From Epiperipatus broadwayi (taxonomy: Eukaryota > Onychophora > Udeonychophora > Euonychophora > Peripatidae), in NCBI GenBank assembly GCA_028023455.1, contig JAQFVV010001082.1, positions 1 through 64,000 of the forward strand: a DNA stretch of 64,000 nt, read 5' to 3'. This document shows positions 13,311 to 26,800 of the stretch, in pieces. The position numbers and the translations under genes are program-made. The notes under the pieces are model-generated. The model saw only the letters and a list, made by a program, of their open reading frames with translations. It made no database searches and was not told where the DNA came from. Each line of letters starts with the position of its first letter. Within the stretch, counting starts at the first letter, position 1.

Positions 13311-13823
13311 CACTAGATGGAGCTTACCAATAGCTCAAATCCAGCTTTATTTTATAAGTGCTGAAAGAGAAAGAATTCAAAATATCTATCATTAAGTCCC
13401 TATCTCCAGACCAATTGGTTTCGAGCTTGTGACTCACCTTAGTGGAGTGCTGGCACTTTAGAAACTAAATCTAAAATACTAACTCAAAATTCAGAACTTA
13501 TAAAACAAGTTTCTATCAATTTGAAAGCCTGAACTTTTCAGACACTTAAATATCTTCAAATCCAAACTTACAAACCATATAGCTATATGGGTCTGAATTC
13601 AGCTCAGTTTCACCATATAGTAATAGCTTCTGCAATATAGCATCACAAAAGTGTTAAAAGGTACACTTATAATAATTAAAACATATCATAAATTCCGTAA
13701 CAAACTCAAAACGATTTGGTCTGGAGATAGGTACTTAATGATAGAGATTTTGATTTTTTTCTTTTTCGGCACTTATAAAATAAAGCTTGATTAGAACTAT
13801 TGGTAAGCTTCATCTAGTGATCA
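13307..13823. mobile_element. Foldback element with ~125-bp inverted arms flanked by TA
   Basis: The left arm begins TGATCACTAGATG and the right arm ends with its exact complement. Similarity between arms continues for about 125 bases. TA lies on both sides, which would fit a TA target-site duplication, although the left side is a TA microsatellite. The arms contain a decayed hammerhead ribozyme motif (best on the minus strand at 13404-13447). The centre (near 13578-13607) resembles the reverse complement of the 59.9/60.2-kb repeat around the block ctgagttcagacccatatga. Confidence 0.65.
13404..13447 (-). ncRNA. Decayed type I hammerhead ribozyme motif
   Basis: Read on the minus strand, helix I is CUCCA (13447-13443) pairing perfectly with UGGAG (13408-13404). 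The core position CUGANGA reads CUAAGGU (two changes). Helix II is GAG/CUC (13435-13433 with 13425-13423), followed by GAAA and helix III ACC/GGU closed by AAUU. The predicted cleavage triplet is GUC just before UGGAG. All three helices pair, but the G5-to-A and A9-to-U changes should abolish cleavage. The mirror arm (about 13690-13735, plus) holds a more decayed copy. Confidence 0.45.
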
Positions 13824-15219
13824 TAAAATGCAAGCTTCAAGCAATTTACGAAAGTTATGACTTGTTTTAATTGTATATATATATGAGGTAAAACATCGTC
13901 TGTCAAATATGTGTTGAAGTAAATTATTCCTCAATTGATTGGATAATGGATTTTATTTTGGTTGTTATGATTTCTTTAAAAATAAGCCTAATTTTAATTA
14001 AAAGTTGTAAAGTATTTAAAACCTTGTGTTTAATGTCACATTCCCCACTGTTTTTGTTGGTATTCATTAAATATGTTTTTGTCTGAAGAGCCATTTATAT
14101 TTAGAAAATAAAAATAGAGATAAAAAATATAATTGAAATATATTTAAATAGTTGTTTGTAAGATTGGATGATCAGTAATACGTCTTACATATTTAAAGTA
14201 CAACATTTGCAATCGTTATATTTATTATATACAACCAGAGTAAGAAATAATTACATACGTGTTCCCATTTAAAACATTCATAAATGTAATTAAAAGCCAA
14301 TAATTGACAAATTAAATTTTATTTTGAATCTATGAAAAAAATGAGTTATATTCTATTTTTTATAAAAATTACTAAGGTAGATATATTTTTTCTTATAATT
14401 TTATTAATAAAACTTGATGTCATTTCTCTTTCATTATAGTTGTGACTTCAACCATAAAGGAAACATGGAATCATTTTAAAGTTGATTGAATATTATTTTA
14501 ATATACTTTTATGATTATTTTGTTCAGTTTATCGTTATTATTTTTCGTAAATCAAAATCAAATTTTTTTTACACTTTTTGGATTATTGTAATATTAAATA
14601 AATGTCATGGACATTCCTACAGAAAAGGTACTCTTTTCAGTAAGAATGTTCACAACATTTATTTAAATAATTCTGTTTTTCTTAGTAGAATAATTAATTC
14701 TGAAACACATATGTTTTATTTTATTATATAAACTATAAATTTTAATCAAGTATTAAAATATTTTTATCCAATTAATATTTTTATTCGAATCGTTATTCTA
14801 TGCGATTGCCTCAAATGCTTTTATTGCTTAATTTGTTTGTAAACACGATAATATGCATTTGCTCAATTTTGACTCTGGCTCCTATATATTTCAACCCTTT
14901 GATGCATATTACTTGCCCTATACAATTTGTTGTACATTGAAGAAAAATATTCTCTTAAATTAATTACTGTTTAAGTACTTTAATCTTATTTTATTTAATG
15001 CCGAAAGTTATAACTATATAATCCAAATTTAATGCTATGAAAATAATAATTACACAGAAAGACCACCGGCTGAAGAACAATAAATTTGCTTTTACATTTC
15101 AACCAAATATACAACACTTTTTCATAGTAGTTTGACAAATTTATGGTTCTCTCTTTCCCATCCTTTGTCAATCATTGTGTGCAGATGATATAGTGAGCTA
15201 TAGTTGGTGTTAATTGAGC
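13824..15219. other. No gene found
   Basis: AT-rich intron. Open frames here (for example 14486-14731 plus) have composition-driven protein sequence and no recognisable domain. Confidence 0.4.
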
Positions 15220-17570
15220 ATAATTTTGAAGCCTTAAAGAAATCAAGCAGGGCAATTTCCTAATCTTCACCCCACACCTTCTTGTAATTACAGAGATTAC
15301 TACTATACCACTATTTATGTATAATATAAAAACATGTACAGGCTTCTCATCAACATGCATCAGCGAATATTTAGCAGACTTAACTTTTGAGTTTAAGAAC
15401 AAGAAACATGGTGGTCTTTTTTTTAATTGCTTGATATTTCTTAACTGAAATATTAGTTGGGAGTTTTTGAAATCATAATGAATATGTCTGTCAATGATTT
15501 TTTAAAATATATTTTTATAATCATAAAAGATAAAACTAAATATAAGTCATTATTTATAATAAATTGTAAATTTACCAATCAGGACAGTAACTAGTAGCCA
15601 AAGGCATAAAATGTTAAGAAATCCCTAAACTGTGGATCCAGTCTGCCATTCAGTGAGACATTTTATTCAGTACTTATCACTTTCAAGTGAAGAAAGATTG
15701 CATAAATTGGATGAACTTTAATGAGACATCGGTGGACTTTGTGAATATAGAAAAAAAAGCGAAAAGAAATTGATTAAAAAGATGGACATATTGGAAGGAC
15801 AAATGCAATGAAATTAACTATGAATAAAAAGTGGAAAACAACATTATGGAGATTTATGGGTTGTCAGACGGATTGGCAAAATTAGTTATTCAAATTAATG
15901 AAAGATACCAAATGCACATAGTTTAGATATATATCCTATAAAGTATTCTAGTGATATGAAGTAAGTGATTTTATATGGACGAATGAAAGACTTTTGATCA
16001 AATAAAAAGCATTTTAAAATTGTAATGGGAGATCTTAAAGATAGAATTGATAAACAATTGAAAGTGATAATTTTGGTTATGGCGTTAAAAATGAGAAAGG
16101 ACACACATTTGTTGAATTAGCAAAAGAAACAAAGATACTGCAAATAGATTCAACCCAGAAAATAATCACGTGTTAATGCAGAACTTGCGTGACAAAAATT
16201 AAGAAAACCTGTATTCATAGTTGATATTTTTTACTTAAGAAATAACACAATTTAAATTCAAACTCGTAAATCGTATTAAAATATTAACGATTTTCAAAGT
16301 GGTTCATATTTGAGAGATATCAATAGGAAGATTACGGTACACTAATAAAAATTGCAACAGTGATAGCTGGTACAAAAATGTACAATTTACTTGTAAAATT
16401 TCTACTGAGAAAAGATCATGTATGAAGAAAAGAAAGAATATGAAAATAAATAAAAACGATCCATTAAAAAAAAGAGTATTAAAAAGAAAAACTATAGAGG
16501 AAAATGTCTCAAAATTGTAAAACAATATATTGCTATTACTGTGGTAAGAAATTAATTTCTACAGTATGAAGAAAAGATAAAACCATTACTATAAAGAGAA
16601 ATCTCATCATGAAATGTGAGAAAGAATTCTATGAAGACATAATTATATGGCAATAAAGAACAAAAAAATATTTTCTGCAGTTATAATTTTTTGAATTGTC
16701 TAGCATTTTAAATGAAGAAGTTAAGTAAGGCTTGTAAATAAATCTTGAATAAAGAAAAAGCTATAGGAAATGAAATTGTAATCGATATTATGTACGGATA
16801 AGAAGTCTGTTAAGAGGAAGTAGAAAAATTGTTGGCCATGTTATATCTGAAATGTCTAAATAATAACGGTGTATCGGATAATTGGAAAATGCAATAATAA
16901 TAATTATGTTTAAGAAAAATGATAAAGAAGATATTAGAAGTCAAGCATTGGTGGTCGAGAGGTCAGAGACTGCAGCTTTACAAGCATATGTCCTGGGATA
17001 GCGGGTTCGCTTCCCGGCTGATGCTATGACACATGAGTAAAAAAGAAGATATTAGAAATTACAGATCTAACAGTCTTTTATCTGTTCTATACAAAGTTTT
17101 TACCTAAATAATTACAATTCATCTACAGCAAACATTGAATTTTAATCATGAGTACTCAAGTGTTGTGAAAGGAGCAATAAATATGAATTGACATTATGCT
17201 TTGGATTTACAGATTATAAAAAGTTATTTGATGAATGTTACAAGCCCTTCTACGTTGTTTAAAGCATTGAATCATCAACATATAGCCTTAGAATATTTTC
17301 ATCTTCTGAAGAAAATTTATCAAAAATGCTATAGCAATAATTAGATTCTGTAGTTATGCTAAGAAAATTAATATTGATTGTGTGTGATAGGATGATTCCA
17401 TATTTCCAAAATTTTTTACAATAATCTTTCAGAAATATTTTGAAGTTTAAAATGCGAAGCTAAGGTTATAAAAGTGAACAGAGGTTATTTAAGTCATTTA
17501 GATTTTTCATGTGATATAGTTGTTTTAAAAATAATGCTGCTGAGCTTCAATAAACTAGCAGGATAATTAG
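15220..17570 (+). pseudogene. Decayed plus-strand copy of the RTE-like LINE
   Basis: It begins with sequence matching the 5' leader of the 52.3-55.6-kb element (agcagggcaatttcctaatc near 15253). It continues with endonuclease-like pieces (GVKNEKGHTFVELAKE near 16081; ITVIMGD-like near 16020) and reverse-transcriptase pieces near 17040-17560 (NYRSNSLLSVLYKVF-like, HLDFSCDIVVLK-like). Many stops and frameshifts show it is old. A SINE split it at 16940. Confidence 0.65.
16940..17041 (+). mobile_element. Short tRNA-derived SINE with a 16-bp target-site duplication
   Basis: About 100 bases are flanked by perfect direct repeats of aaagaagatattagaa (16924-16939 and 17042-17057). The insert contains an A-box-like TGGTCGAGAGG and a B-box-like GGTTCGCTTCC. 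A 7-base acceptor-like stem (AGCATTG with TGATGCT) closes the tRNA-like part. No long body or LINE-like tail is present. It is locally GC-richer than its surroundings. It sits inside, and is therefore younger than, the LINE relic. Confidence 0.75.
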
Positions 17571-17959
17571 TGTAACAATACTGTTTTTTTTTTTCAAGGA
17601 ATCGAGGTGGTCGCATCTAACCATAGTCAGACATAGGATCTTCATATAGGATGCATGGATGAAACGATGTAATTGTAATCTAAAATTGAATCCGCATTAA
17701 ACAAGATAATTTAAAATCAAATTATTCAATAATGATGCAACTTAGAATAATTCATCCAATCTACACCTCTATTAATAATCCCGTTATGTCCGGAATTCGA
17801 ACTCAGGGCAGATGTTGTGTTTGACTCTCTTCAGGCGTTATCATCAATATCCCATAGTAATAATTAATTCAATAATAAGCAAAAAATAAAGAAAATTTAT
17901 TTAATATACTAATATATTAAATTGATAATATATATGTATAAGTATGTACACCTATAAAT

Positions 17960-19735
17960 GTTTTCAATTGGATGGACGGTTGAAGAATTGGAGTGTGGAA
18001 TAGATTGAAGCATGTCCATTAAGTATAAAGATTGGCTATCTTAATATATGTCTGAGCACTTATAGCATATATGTGTAGAGATGGTAATCTGGACCAACTG
18101 ATGATTACTGGTTTAGTATGAAATACGTATATTGGTGATTATTTATCTTTTCGACATATATGTGTTCAACTGTATTAGTGTTATGATAGAGAGTGGAAAG
18201 AGGTGGGTCGTGTAAAAGTCTGTGCTCACATACCCTATATATTACATATACAGACACAGATATATAATAATCCTGTGTTTCAATTATTAAATATTTGTTT
18301 TGTAAAATAACTAAATAAATCAAACAAATAAGAAACCTGTTTTAAAATCAAGTTTAACAAATTTATTAACAATTAACAATATAATAATAACAACAATAAA
18401 TTAGCAAAAATAAACTTAACAATAAATTAAAAAAATTATCGTAACATGTGTTTACATATATTCCTATTATTTATCTATAACCTTCCCTTATTCCCATAAT
18501 AACAATATATTTTATAACACAAACTCTTTTCAAAAATTTACAAAAATAGTAACTCAACCATCCATGCTATCTCAAACGGCTGATACACTTGGTCACATAT
18601 ATATCGAAAAGATAAACAATCATCAATATATGTATTTCGTGCTAAACCAGCATTCGTCAGATCTCCAGATTATCATCTCCATACATATATACAATCAAAG
18701 CTCAGATAATATTAAGATAACCAATCTTCATACTTTAATGGACAGGCTTCAAACCACTTTACACCACAACTTTTCAGCCATCCATTTTATTGAAAATCTG
18801 ATGATGGAATGCTCAAAGCCCATCTTAGTGCCAACCTTCTCATCCTACCCATGTTGACCACAAGTCACCCTGACCACTCATGTACAGGACATAATCCATT
18901 TACATATCTATACGAGGGATGGGGACCCCTTACAGAACTTTATTTTGAAATATGATTTTTTTCTACAGTACAGGCTTCTTCATACCTGCACTTATATATG
19001 TAATATGTAGGTGGTTTGAACTCAGATTTTCACACGATCTTCAACCATCCATGCTATCCCATACCACTGATACCCTTGATTACACACATGTCAAAAAGAT
19101 AAATAATCACCAATATATGTATTTCATGCCAAACCAGCACTCAGCAGCTGGTCCAGATTATCATCTCCACACAAACCCCTATATATTACATATATAAGTG
19201 CAGGTATGAAAAAACCTGTACTATAAAAAAAATTCATATTTCAAAATAAAGTGCTATAAGGTCTACCCATCCCTCATATATGTATCTAAAAGGGTGATGT
19301 CCTGTACATGAGGAGTCAGGGTGACTTGTGGTCAACATGGGTAGAATGAGAAGGTTGGCACTAAGGTGGCTTTGAGAATTCCATCATCAGATTTTCAATG
19401 AAATGGATAGCTGAAAAGTTGTGGTGTGGAATGGTTTAAAGCCTGTCCATTAAAGAATGAAGATTGGTTATCTTAATATGAGCTGAGCTTTGATTGTATA
19501 TATGTGTGGAGATAATAATTTGGACCAACTGACGAATGCTGGTTTAGAACAAAATATGTATATTGATGATTGTTTATCTTTTTGACATGTGTGTAACCAA
19601 GTGTATAGCTGTATGAGATAGGATGGATGGTTGATGGTCATGTGAAAGTCTGAGTTCAAATCGTCTATATATTACATATATAAATGCAGGTATGAAAAAG
19701 CCTGTACTGTAAAAAAATATATATTTTAAAAATAA
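17960..19735. mobile_element. Cluster of inverted copies of a repeat family (foldback)
   Basis: A unit of several hundred bases occurs minus-oriented at about 18549-19170 and plus-oriented at about 17960-18330 and 19172-19735. The two central arms are largely complementary: the block around gtacaggcttcttcatacct at 18967 mirrors aggtatgaaaaaacctgtac at 19203. Another copy lies at 38235-38660. The arms contain the hairpin core described separately. No transposase is seen. Confidence 0.6.
18098..18123 (+). ncRNA. Hammerhead-core-like hairpin of the 18-kb repeat family
   Basis: The order CUGAUGA, a 4-bp stem with loop GGUUU, then GAAA matches the conserved core plus helix II of hammerhead ribozymes. 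Copies at 18635-18660 (minus), 19122-19147 (minus), 19529-19554 (plus) and 38470-38492 (plus) keep most of it. Helix II changes from UGCU/AGCA to UACU/AGUA in this copy, a compensated pair. Helices I and III with a cleavable triplet do not form convincingly, so activity is doubtful. Confidence 0.3.
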
Positions 19736-22700
19736 TAACTGTAAGTTTAAAATTTCAAAAAAAAAACTAACTAACTAATTATAAATTCAAAATTATGTGT
19801 ATAAAATAATAATACCCCTTATAAAATTCTTGTAAAGTGTCATTGATGTTATAAATAAATCTCTGTGTGCATTGTTATATTAAGGAAACAAATAAATTTC
19901 CTACAAAGAGATTAGTCTTTCTCACAAAGAGTAACAAATTTTACTAAGTTTAATATATTAGTAATAAACGAAATTTTATAGTGCCATGTAAGATTCAATA
20001 TGGAGAATGACAAATTCTTATCTCCAAATTGAAATAATTAACAAGTTTACAGTTTACCTCAGTTAATGTTGCTTTTAATATATATATATTGAACCGGGTT
20101 CGAATATGTGAATTCGAAACACCGGCCTCTTAGGCAGAGAAGAACATACTCGGAGAGTATGTATGCCCAAACGATAGCTATAAAGTATATAACTAGCGTT
20201 ACATTTCCAGGACATAGCTTCTTCTCGGCTGTTGAGTTCAACACCAAGTTCAAAGCACTTTTTTTTGTTTGTGTATAAACACGGGTGCCAGCTATCTATT
20301 CAAGGATGAATAAATAATGCACTTTGAGCAATGGCCACTAACTCAATGCCTAAATCCATGACTAGCTCAGCTGTTTGTAATCACTAATAGATTATACATA
20401 ATTAGTGGTTAAAAGACTTGATAAAGAATTGTAAAAGGAATTTACAAAAAGAATTGTAAAAGAATTGATGAAAAGAATTGTCCGACAAATAAAGTTTAAT
20501 TTTAAAGACAATTTATTAACTAACATTTATTTACTAAATTTAAACATTTTATAATTCTAATAAAAACACATGCATATTTTTAAATTAACATTTCTAAATA
20601 GTTTAAATATTCTTGAATATTTTCATAACAGAACACTGGGAATTTATCTACTTTGACTAATAATATTGATATAAGGATCAAGCACATATTAACTCATGCA
20701 CACACATAATAATGATAATAAAGGACTACATAGCATTTGAAATTTAATCACACACATCAATAGTTCATTTATGTATGATATAGAGTTCATATAATTAGAC
20801 TCCAGTATAAATGAAAATAAGCAAATGTTTTACCTAGGATTTTGAACGTAGATTTAACACTTTGTTTTCTTCTTGTTTGTTGTTTCTTCCAGTATGAATG
20901 GTTCCAGTATGAATGCTTCCAGCCAGCTGGGATGTTTCCTTGATGAGTTTCCTTATTATTCACGATTATTACTATTGGAGACAATTAGATATTGACGGAG
21001 ATTTTCTAAGTTGTTACATTGACATTATTTCACGAGCAGACCTTGCTGTTTTCATCGGACTTTTTAGGCTGTGGAGAGGCATGAATTCCCAAAATCTTCT
21101 CAACACTGCATTTTTTTTGTTAACTGACTCAATTAATTTCTGAACTGCACTACTCAATTACTTTTGTGAACTGACTGTCTCAACTGATTGTCCAATAAAA
21201 TATTCAGTATTTATACCAATGAAGTGTTTTCTTTTCTATATCCTCCGGCAAATATCTGTTGTCGAAATTCTTTATCAATTAATCCTTTGATAAACGTGTT
21301 TTGGAAGATTGCTTAATTAGTAATAGCCATGCAGAGATGTTGTTTTATATTTTAATTAATAACCATTGCGTGTTTTTTAATAATAATCTTCTTTAACTTT
21401 CATTTATTTATAACATTTATTCTATTGTTGACAATAGCACATATATACGCACATATATTTTTAATACAATTTACTATTTAGTTTTAACATTATTTTTTTC
21501 TTTAATTAAACTTGAATGAAAAGAGATTTGTATGTTTTAACTTTTTAAATTATATTTTTACGAATACTAATAAAAACTATTTATTTCCTTTTGTAAACCT
21601 TTAGTTTCATTTTTCAAACCAAGACTCCCCCTCCTCCCTTTTGATTAATTAATTGTAGTTTTTTTTTATTTCAAAAACTAATGCTAGAAAACTATTTGAT
21701 TCTTATGCTTTTCTAAAACAAACGGCAATAAACTCTTCAACATTTAATTTTATGTTTTTCTTTTATGAAAGATTACTTTAATAATAATTTTAGATAAAAA
21801 TTATATGTGCCTATATCAATATAGGTACAATATATATATAGAAGACCTAAATTTTATTAAATAAATTTTAAAAATGTTCAACTTAATGATATTTCTTTTC
21901 ATTATTTTGATAGAAATAATTTTATAAAACGGAGTACTTCCAACTAAATGATTTTAAAAACAAAGGAAATAAAGTTAAGAAGTTGATATTATGTTGCACA
22001 TCAATATATTCGAAGATATAGTGATGGTTTTGCATTTCTTTCTTAGATGAGATGAAAAACATTCTTGAATATTAAAATTCCAAGCTCTGTGTTATTTATC
22101 CTTCGCAGAGGTAATCCAGTTATTCTACCTTTTGAGATTTTTTTTATATTGTATATAATTAGTATCTTCTCCAGGCTACTCCATTATTAATCAGTTCTTT
22201 ATTAGAACTTATGATTATATTTTAGGCATTAAGTAGGAATTAAAATTTATGTCGTTCGGTTAAAACATCAGCATTACATCCCAGACATTTAATATTTAGC
22301 CATTATGTACCTTCATGAATTCTTCACTTTTTAAATATTTAATTTGAATAAACATTTAGAAGAAATTTCCTTATATTAAAATTTTGATTTAGAACGATCT
22401 TTCAATTTTTTATAGTTAATAAATAAAATATATTAATAATTACTCTTTAAAAGTATAAACGATGAAGTTTATAAATAGTTTATCTATTCTCTTTATAAAT
22501 TTGGAATTCCTTTATAATATGATTTTTTTTAGCTTGAAGAAAGTTCTTAAAACTACTAATCCTTTTTTTTTCTTTAAGTGTAAACACAACCAAATTAACG
22601 AACTTAGTGAATAGTTCATGAACAAAAGATAAAATGAAATTATAAAAATTTGAGTTTGTTTATATACCGTGATTAATTTACATAGCATATATAATATTAC

Positions 22701-23119
22701 AATTCGTGATTTAATAGTCTACTATTGTTGATATAATTAACATTTATAATTGAATTCTAAACTTTTATTTCCTTTGTTTTAATTGTTTAAATACAATATA
22801 ATGTTGATCTGAGGTTTAAGTATTAATTAGTAAAATACAATTAATTAAAAACAATTATATATATATATATATATATATATATGCAAATAAAATAAGATAC
22901 TTGTTTTAGACTTATTAATTTCACTGTTAATTATTTAATTAGATATTCATCTAATATGATATTTTTAAAATTTAAATTATTTTATATATATATATGATTT
23001 AAAAATAAAATAATAATTCTGCTAATTATAAACTTATAATTATATATATATATATTATGTTTTGATAAGAGTTATTTTCACAGGAAAGTCTGTAACTCTT
23101 ACATTATAATATGAAAGTA
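19736..23119. other. No gene found; short repeats only
   Basis: It holds a (TA) tract near 20081, a GC-richer stretch at about 20090-20260 of unknown origin, three near-tandem copies of a 15-base unit (ttccagtatgaatgg) near 20887-20930, and another (TA)n at 22857-22882. No supported coding region. Confidence 0.4.
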
Positions 23120-23560
23120 AAAAAAATAAAATTAAAGATAAATGCTAAAATGTCTAAAGTGATATTCAATGGATTTTATCAAAAAAAGAAAATATTTATT
23201 GATAATGGATAAATTGGAAGAAATTAACAACTACAAATACCTATATAGGATTATTAATACAGATGGAAATGTATTAGATGGAATTAATCATAGAATTAGA
23301 CTTGTTACAGAGTACCTTTGGTAAAAAATAACTTAATATTAAAAAGAAATATGCCTATGTGTTTGAAAAGGAAGTTGTTTTTAATTAATGAGTTTTACCA
23401 GTTCTTATTTATGCATCTAACACTTGGACACTTAACAGAAGAGCCATGCACAGATTACAGACTACTCAACAAAGTATGGGAAAATATATGTTAGAAGCAA
23501 CAAGAAAAAAATTGACAATAAAATATATAAGTGAGAGAACAATATGTATTACTGACATTA
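23120..23560 (+). pseudogene. 3' fragment of the RTE-like LINE
   Basis: Broken reading frames match the carboxyl part of the 52.3-kb LINE protein: NAKMSKVIFNGF, a KLEEINNYKYLYRIINTDGN stretch, then KRNMPMCLKR and LNRRAMHRLQTTQQSM. Stops and frameshifts interrupt it. It is 5'-truncated, as is usual for target-primed insertion. Confidence 0.75.
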
Positions 23561-23632
23561 GAGTAACTATTACAAATTTTTATATAGTTTAATGTGTATG
23601 TAAGAACAAAACTTAAATGAAATTAATATTAT

Positions 23633-23821
23633 TGAAGCAATGGATCTGAAGTCCAATCCATGCTTCACAGCCTCCTATAAACTTAATTAGTATTGTAGGC
23701 CTGAATTAAGTTTATAGTCCAATATCAGCAGGGTTTTGCATTTAAATATTTTGTTTTAAATAAATTCCATTCTAAGATTAGATTTCTGTTAATAAAAATT
23801 GCTTGTAAAACCTATTAGTCA

Positions 23822-23824
<3 letters not shown>
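23633..23824 (+). repeat. ~195-bp repeat, copy 1 (near-identical to 34071-34264)
   Basis: By eye only about two bases differ from the copy at 34071-34264. It contains a 14-bp perfect stem (ctataaacttaatt with aattaagtttatag) around a 15-base loop. Both copies end in a (TA)n tract. Such high identity in a decayed region points to recent movement or conversion. Confidence 0.8.
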
Positions 23825-23864
<40 letters not shown>

Positions 23865-23867
<3 letters not shown>

Positions 23868-26800
23868 GCCCTTATCTATAGGTCATAATAGGGTAGAATG
23901 GTCAATTACTAAAAAATTTTAAATTTTAAGATATGTTTGTATGATATATAAATAATAGTAGGATAATTAAATTTTATAGTACAATTTAAGGCTGAAAATA
24001 CCTGGTATATAAAAGTGTAATGGATTATTTTAAAAGGAACAGTTAAATAAAGCTTAATTATATCCTTGCTTATGGTTGTAAAAGCTGGCCATATAAAATT
24101 ACACAGCTATAAATAGTTAAAAATATATTAATAATTCGAGTATGATATTTTAAAACTAATAAATTAAATAAATGCTATATGTAATGTTATAATTATAATT
24201 AATATTCAAATTTAATCTAATATATTTTAAGATAAACTTTAGGATGGTGAGAGTTATATTTAGTTCTACAAGTTTAAATTATTTTCCAAATTTTTTATAA
24301 AATATATCAGTTTTGGTAATTTAGACCGAGAAGTAAATTAAAAAATCATCTGTTAAAGTTAGTAATCATGTGACTGTATATTATATACCTTCACACACAC
24401 GCTTGTTAGAATAATAATAAAGTTTGTGAATTATAAAACTAAATATAATTGCTATCGATCCTTAAAGTAAAAGTTGAAATATTAAATATTATTTTAATAA
24501 TTATTTTAAAGTTTAAATGATTTTGATAAAACTATAATTGAATTTAAAAATACTATTCTAAGTAATATTTAAGACATGACGTTATAAATTCTTTATTTTA
24601 AAGGGTTTAATATATTATAAAACTAAAATGTGTAAATTTGTTCACGCTAAAAAGTAATTAACCAATCAATGGAGGTATTTTAGCAGACGGAAAATAGGAA
24701 TTAGACGAAGCGGGAGAAAGTAATGTGTAAGTGAAGGAGGAAGTAACATATTTTTTTAGCTGGATAAGACCGTAAGCTAGAAAAGTGATATAATTTTAAA
24801 ATTTTGTATTTATTTTAAAAGTTTTTTTTTTACATATAATATTTTGACTGCCTTTACATGAAGGGCTAATTTTAAAAGTTTTCTTGCCAGTGATTTTATT
24901 CAAGTTTAGCCAAAAACCTTGCAGTAAAAATGGAAATACTAAGGAAAAAAATACCTAAAAATATTGCTAAAGGAAAAATATTTGTAAAGTACCTTGATAC
25001 AGCTTTATTTATGCTCAACCAGAAACTTATTATTGTAACTCAGAGAAATATAATTTGGACGCTATACGGAAACTTAAAAGAGAAGTTATTTGCCGTCAGG
25101 AAAAATTATGACGCACAAATTTATAAGGCTACTCTAAAGTTTTTTTTTATTCTTCTCTATGAAAAAAAAAAAATTAAGATACTGTATATTATAAAGAATT
25201 ATGTAAAAGTTATAATGAGAAAAAAAATGTTTGTCCTTTTTAAAGGAAACATTACAAAGTATATAGTTACCAGAACTTTAAAAGAAAGGAAAATTTACCG
25301 AATAATAATATGAAAGAGTCATTATTTTTTTTTTTATGAAAAAAAGAACAGAAAAACTTTCTCTAAGAGAAATTGGAAAATATAAATCTAATATACTTAA
25401 TAAAATGGATCCATGGAGACAGAAAAAATTTACTGAATATTTAAATAAAAGTACCTAGAAGATGCATCATAAAAGTCGTGCGGGAAAATATTAGCAGAAA
25501 ATATTAGAAGAGAATATGTAGACATTTTCTGTACGGGATTAATTAATGTCATAATCAATAATTGTATTAAATATGATAAAAAACCAAGGATTGTCAATTA
25601 TGAATATTTATTCAACAGAGCAATAATTGTTCTACCTTAAAATAGAACATTAAGTGACTGAAGAAGAAATAATAAACATTTTTTTTTAGCTTTAATATGA
25701 ACGGTTTTCAAGAAAGTTTGATAAAGAAGTACAGTAAATATAGTTTAAATATTTTGCTAATTTATTTTAGAATATAAAATGCTATGTGAGATTAGGGAAA
25801 ACATATAAACATAAATTTAGTAATATTGAGATTTAAAAATAATAGCTTGATAAAATTATTAGAAATATTGTTTAAAAATAAAGTGTATGTATGTGAGTCT
25901 TATATCTACAAGAATCAAATGGATGGTGAAGCCTACGGAATGCGATCGAGAAGATAAAGATCGTTTGGTAATATTGATATTTATTTATAATGCATAATGT
26001 ATTTTTTTAGATCATCTATTGATTAAGAATGAAGTGTGAAAGTTTAAATTATATGTACACATTTTATACAACATTTTTAACATATAATGAGATAGGAGTA
26101 ATTCGGAATATGCATGCAATAATTTATTTAAAGTATATTAATAATATAATTTAACAGAGCAATTGTGTGATTCTTTTGAACTTTCATGTGATAAAGTATT
26201 CAGATACTTTAAAATAGTTTGTATATGATTAAATATACGAGGAAAGTAGTAAAAGATTTTCTTATAGAACAGTGGAATAGTTTTGAAATAAATGAATTTT
26301 ATTATTGTTAGTAATGCAGATATGTATTTGTCGATGTACAGTATAGAAAAATCTTGAGAAATAAGATCGGATAGTGACTTGGAAGTACTAGTGGAGAGGA
26401 AACCAAGATGATGTTTGTTTATAAGAAATAGGAAAATAAAGGATTTGGATCATATTTAGTTTTGGTGTGATTTCAGTATAGTTAACTAAGCCCTATGACT
26501 GAACACATATGGTTTGGACAGTGTTTTGCATATTTTTAAACTTTTTGATGTTATAATAAAGCTGAAGAAATAGCTTTAGCATCGTTCCTATAATAGAGGT
26601 TGGTAGACAGGTAAAGGTCACTCCTCTATAGTGTCTTTTAATTCACTGTGTCATGATTGTCAAGGTTTATGACGAGTAATATTCTAGTTATATTTTGATC
26701 CTATGCATCTATTTTCGCTATCCTTATTTTGTGAATCTGCATCGGTCAGAAAGATATTTTCAAAGAAATAATGAATAAAATAGAACTGAAGATATGTTAT

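Noticed and set aside
18564-19197. Related open frames of 97 and 81 codons (also 19468-19659 and 38390-38710 on minus)
   Set aside because: They are translations of copies of one repeat family, open by chance over short distances, with no recognisable domain.
20068-20260. tRNA-like B box (ggttcgaat) in a GC-richer stretch
   Set aside because: No A box at a proper distance and no cloverleaf could be drawn on either strand.
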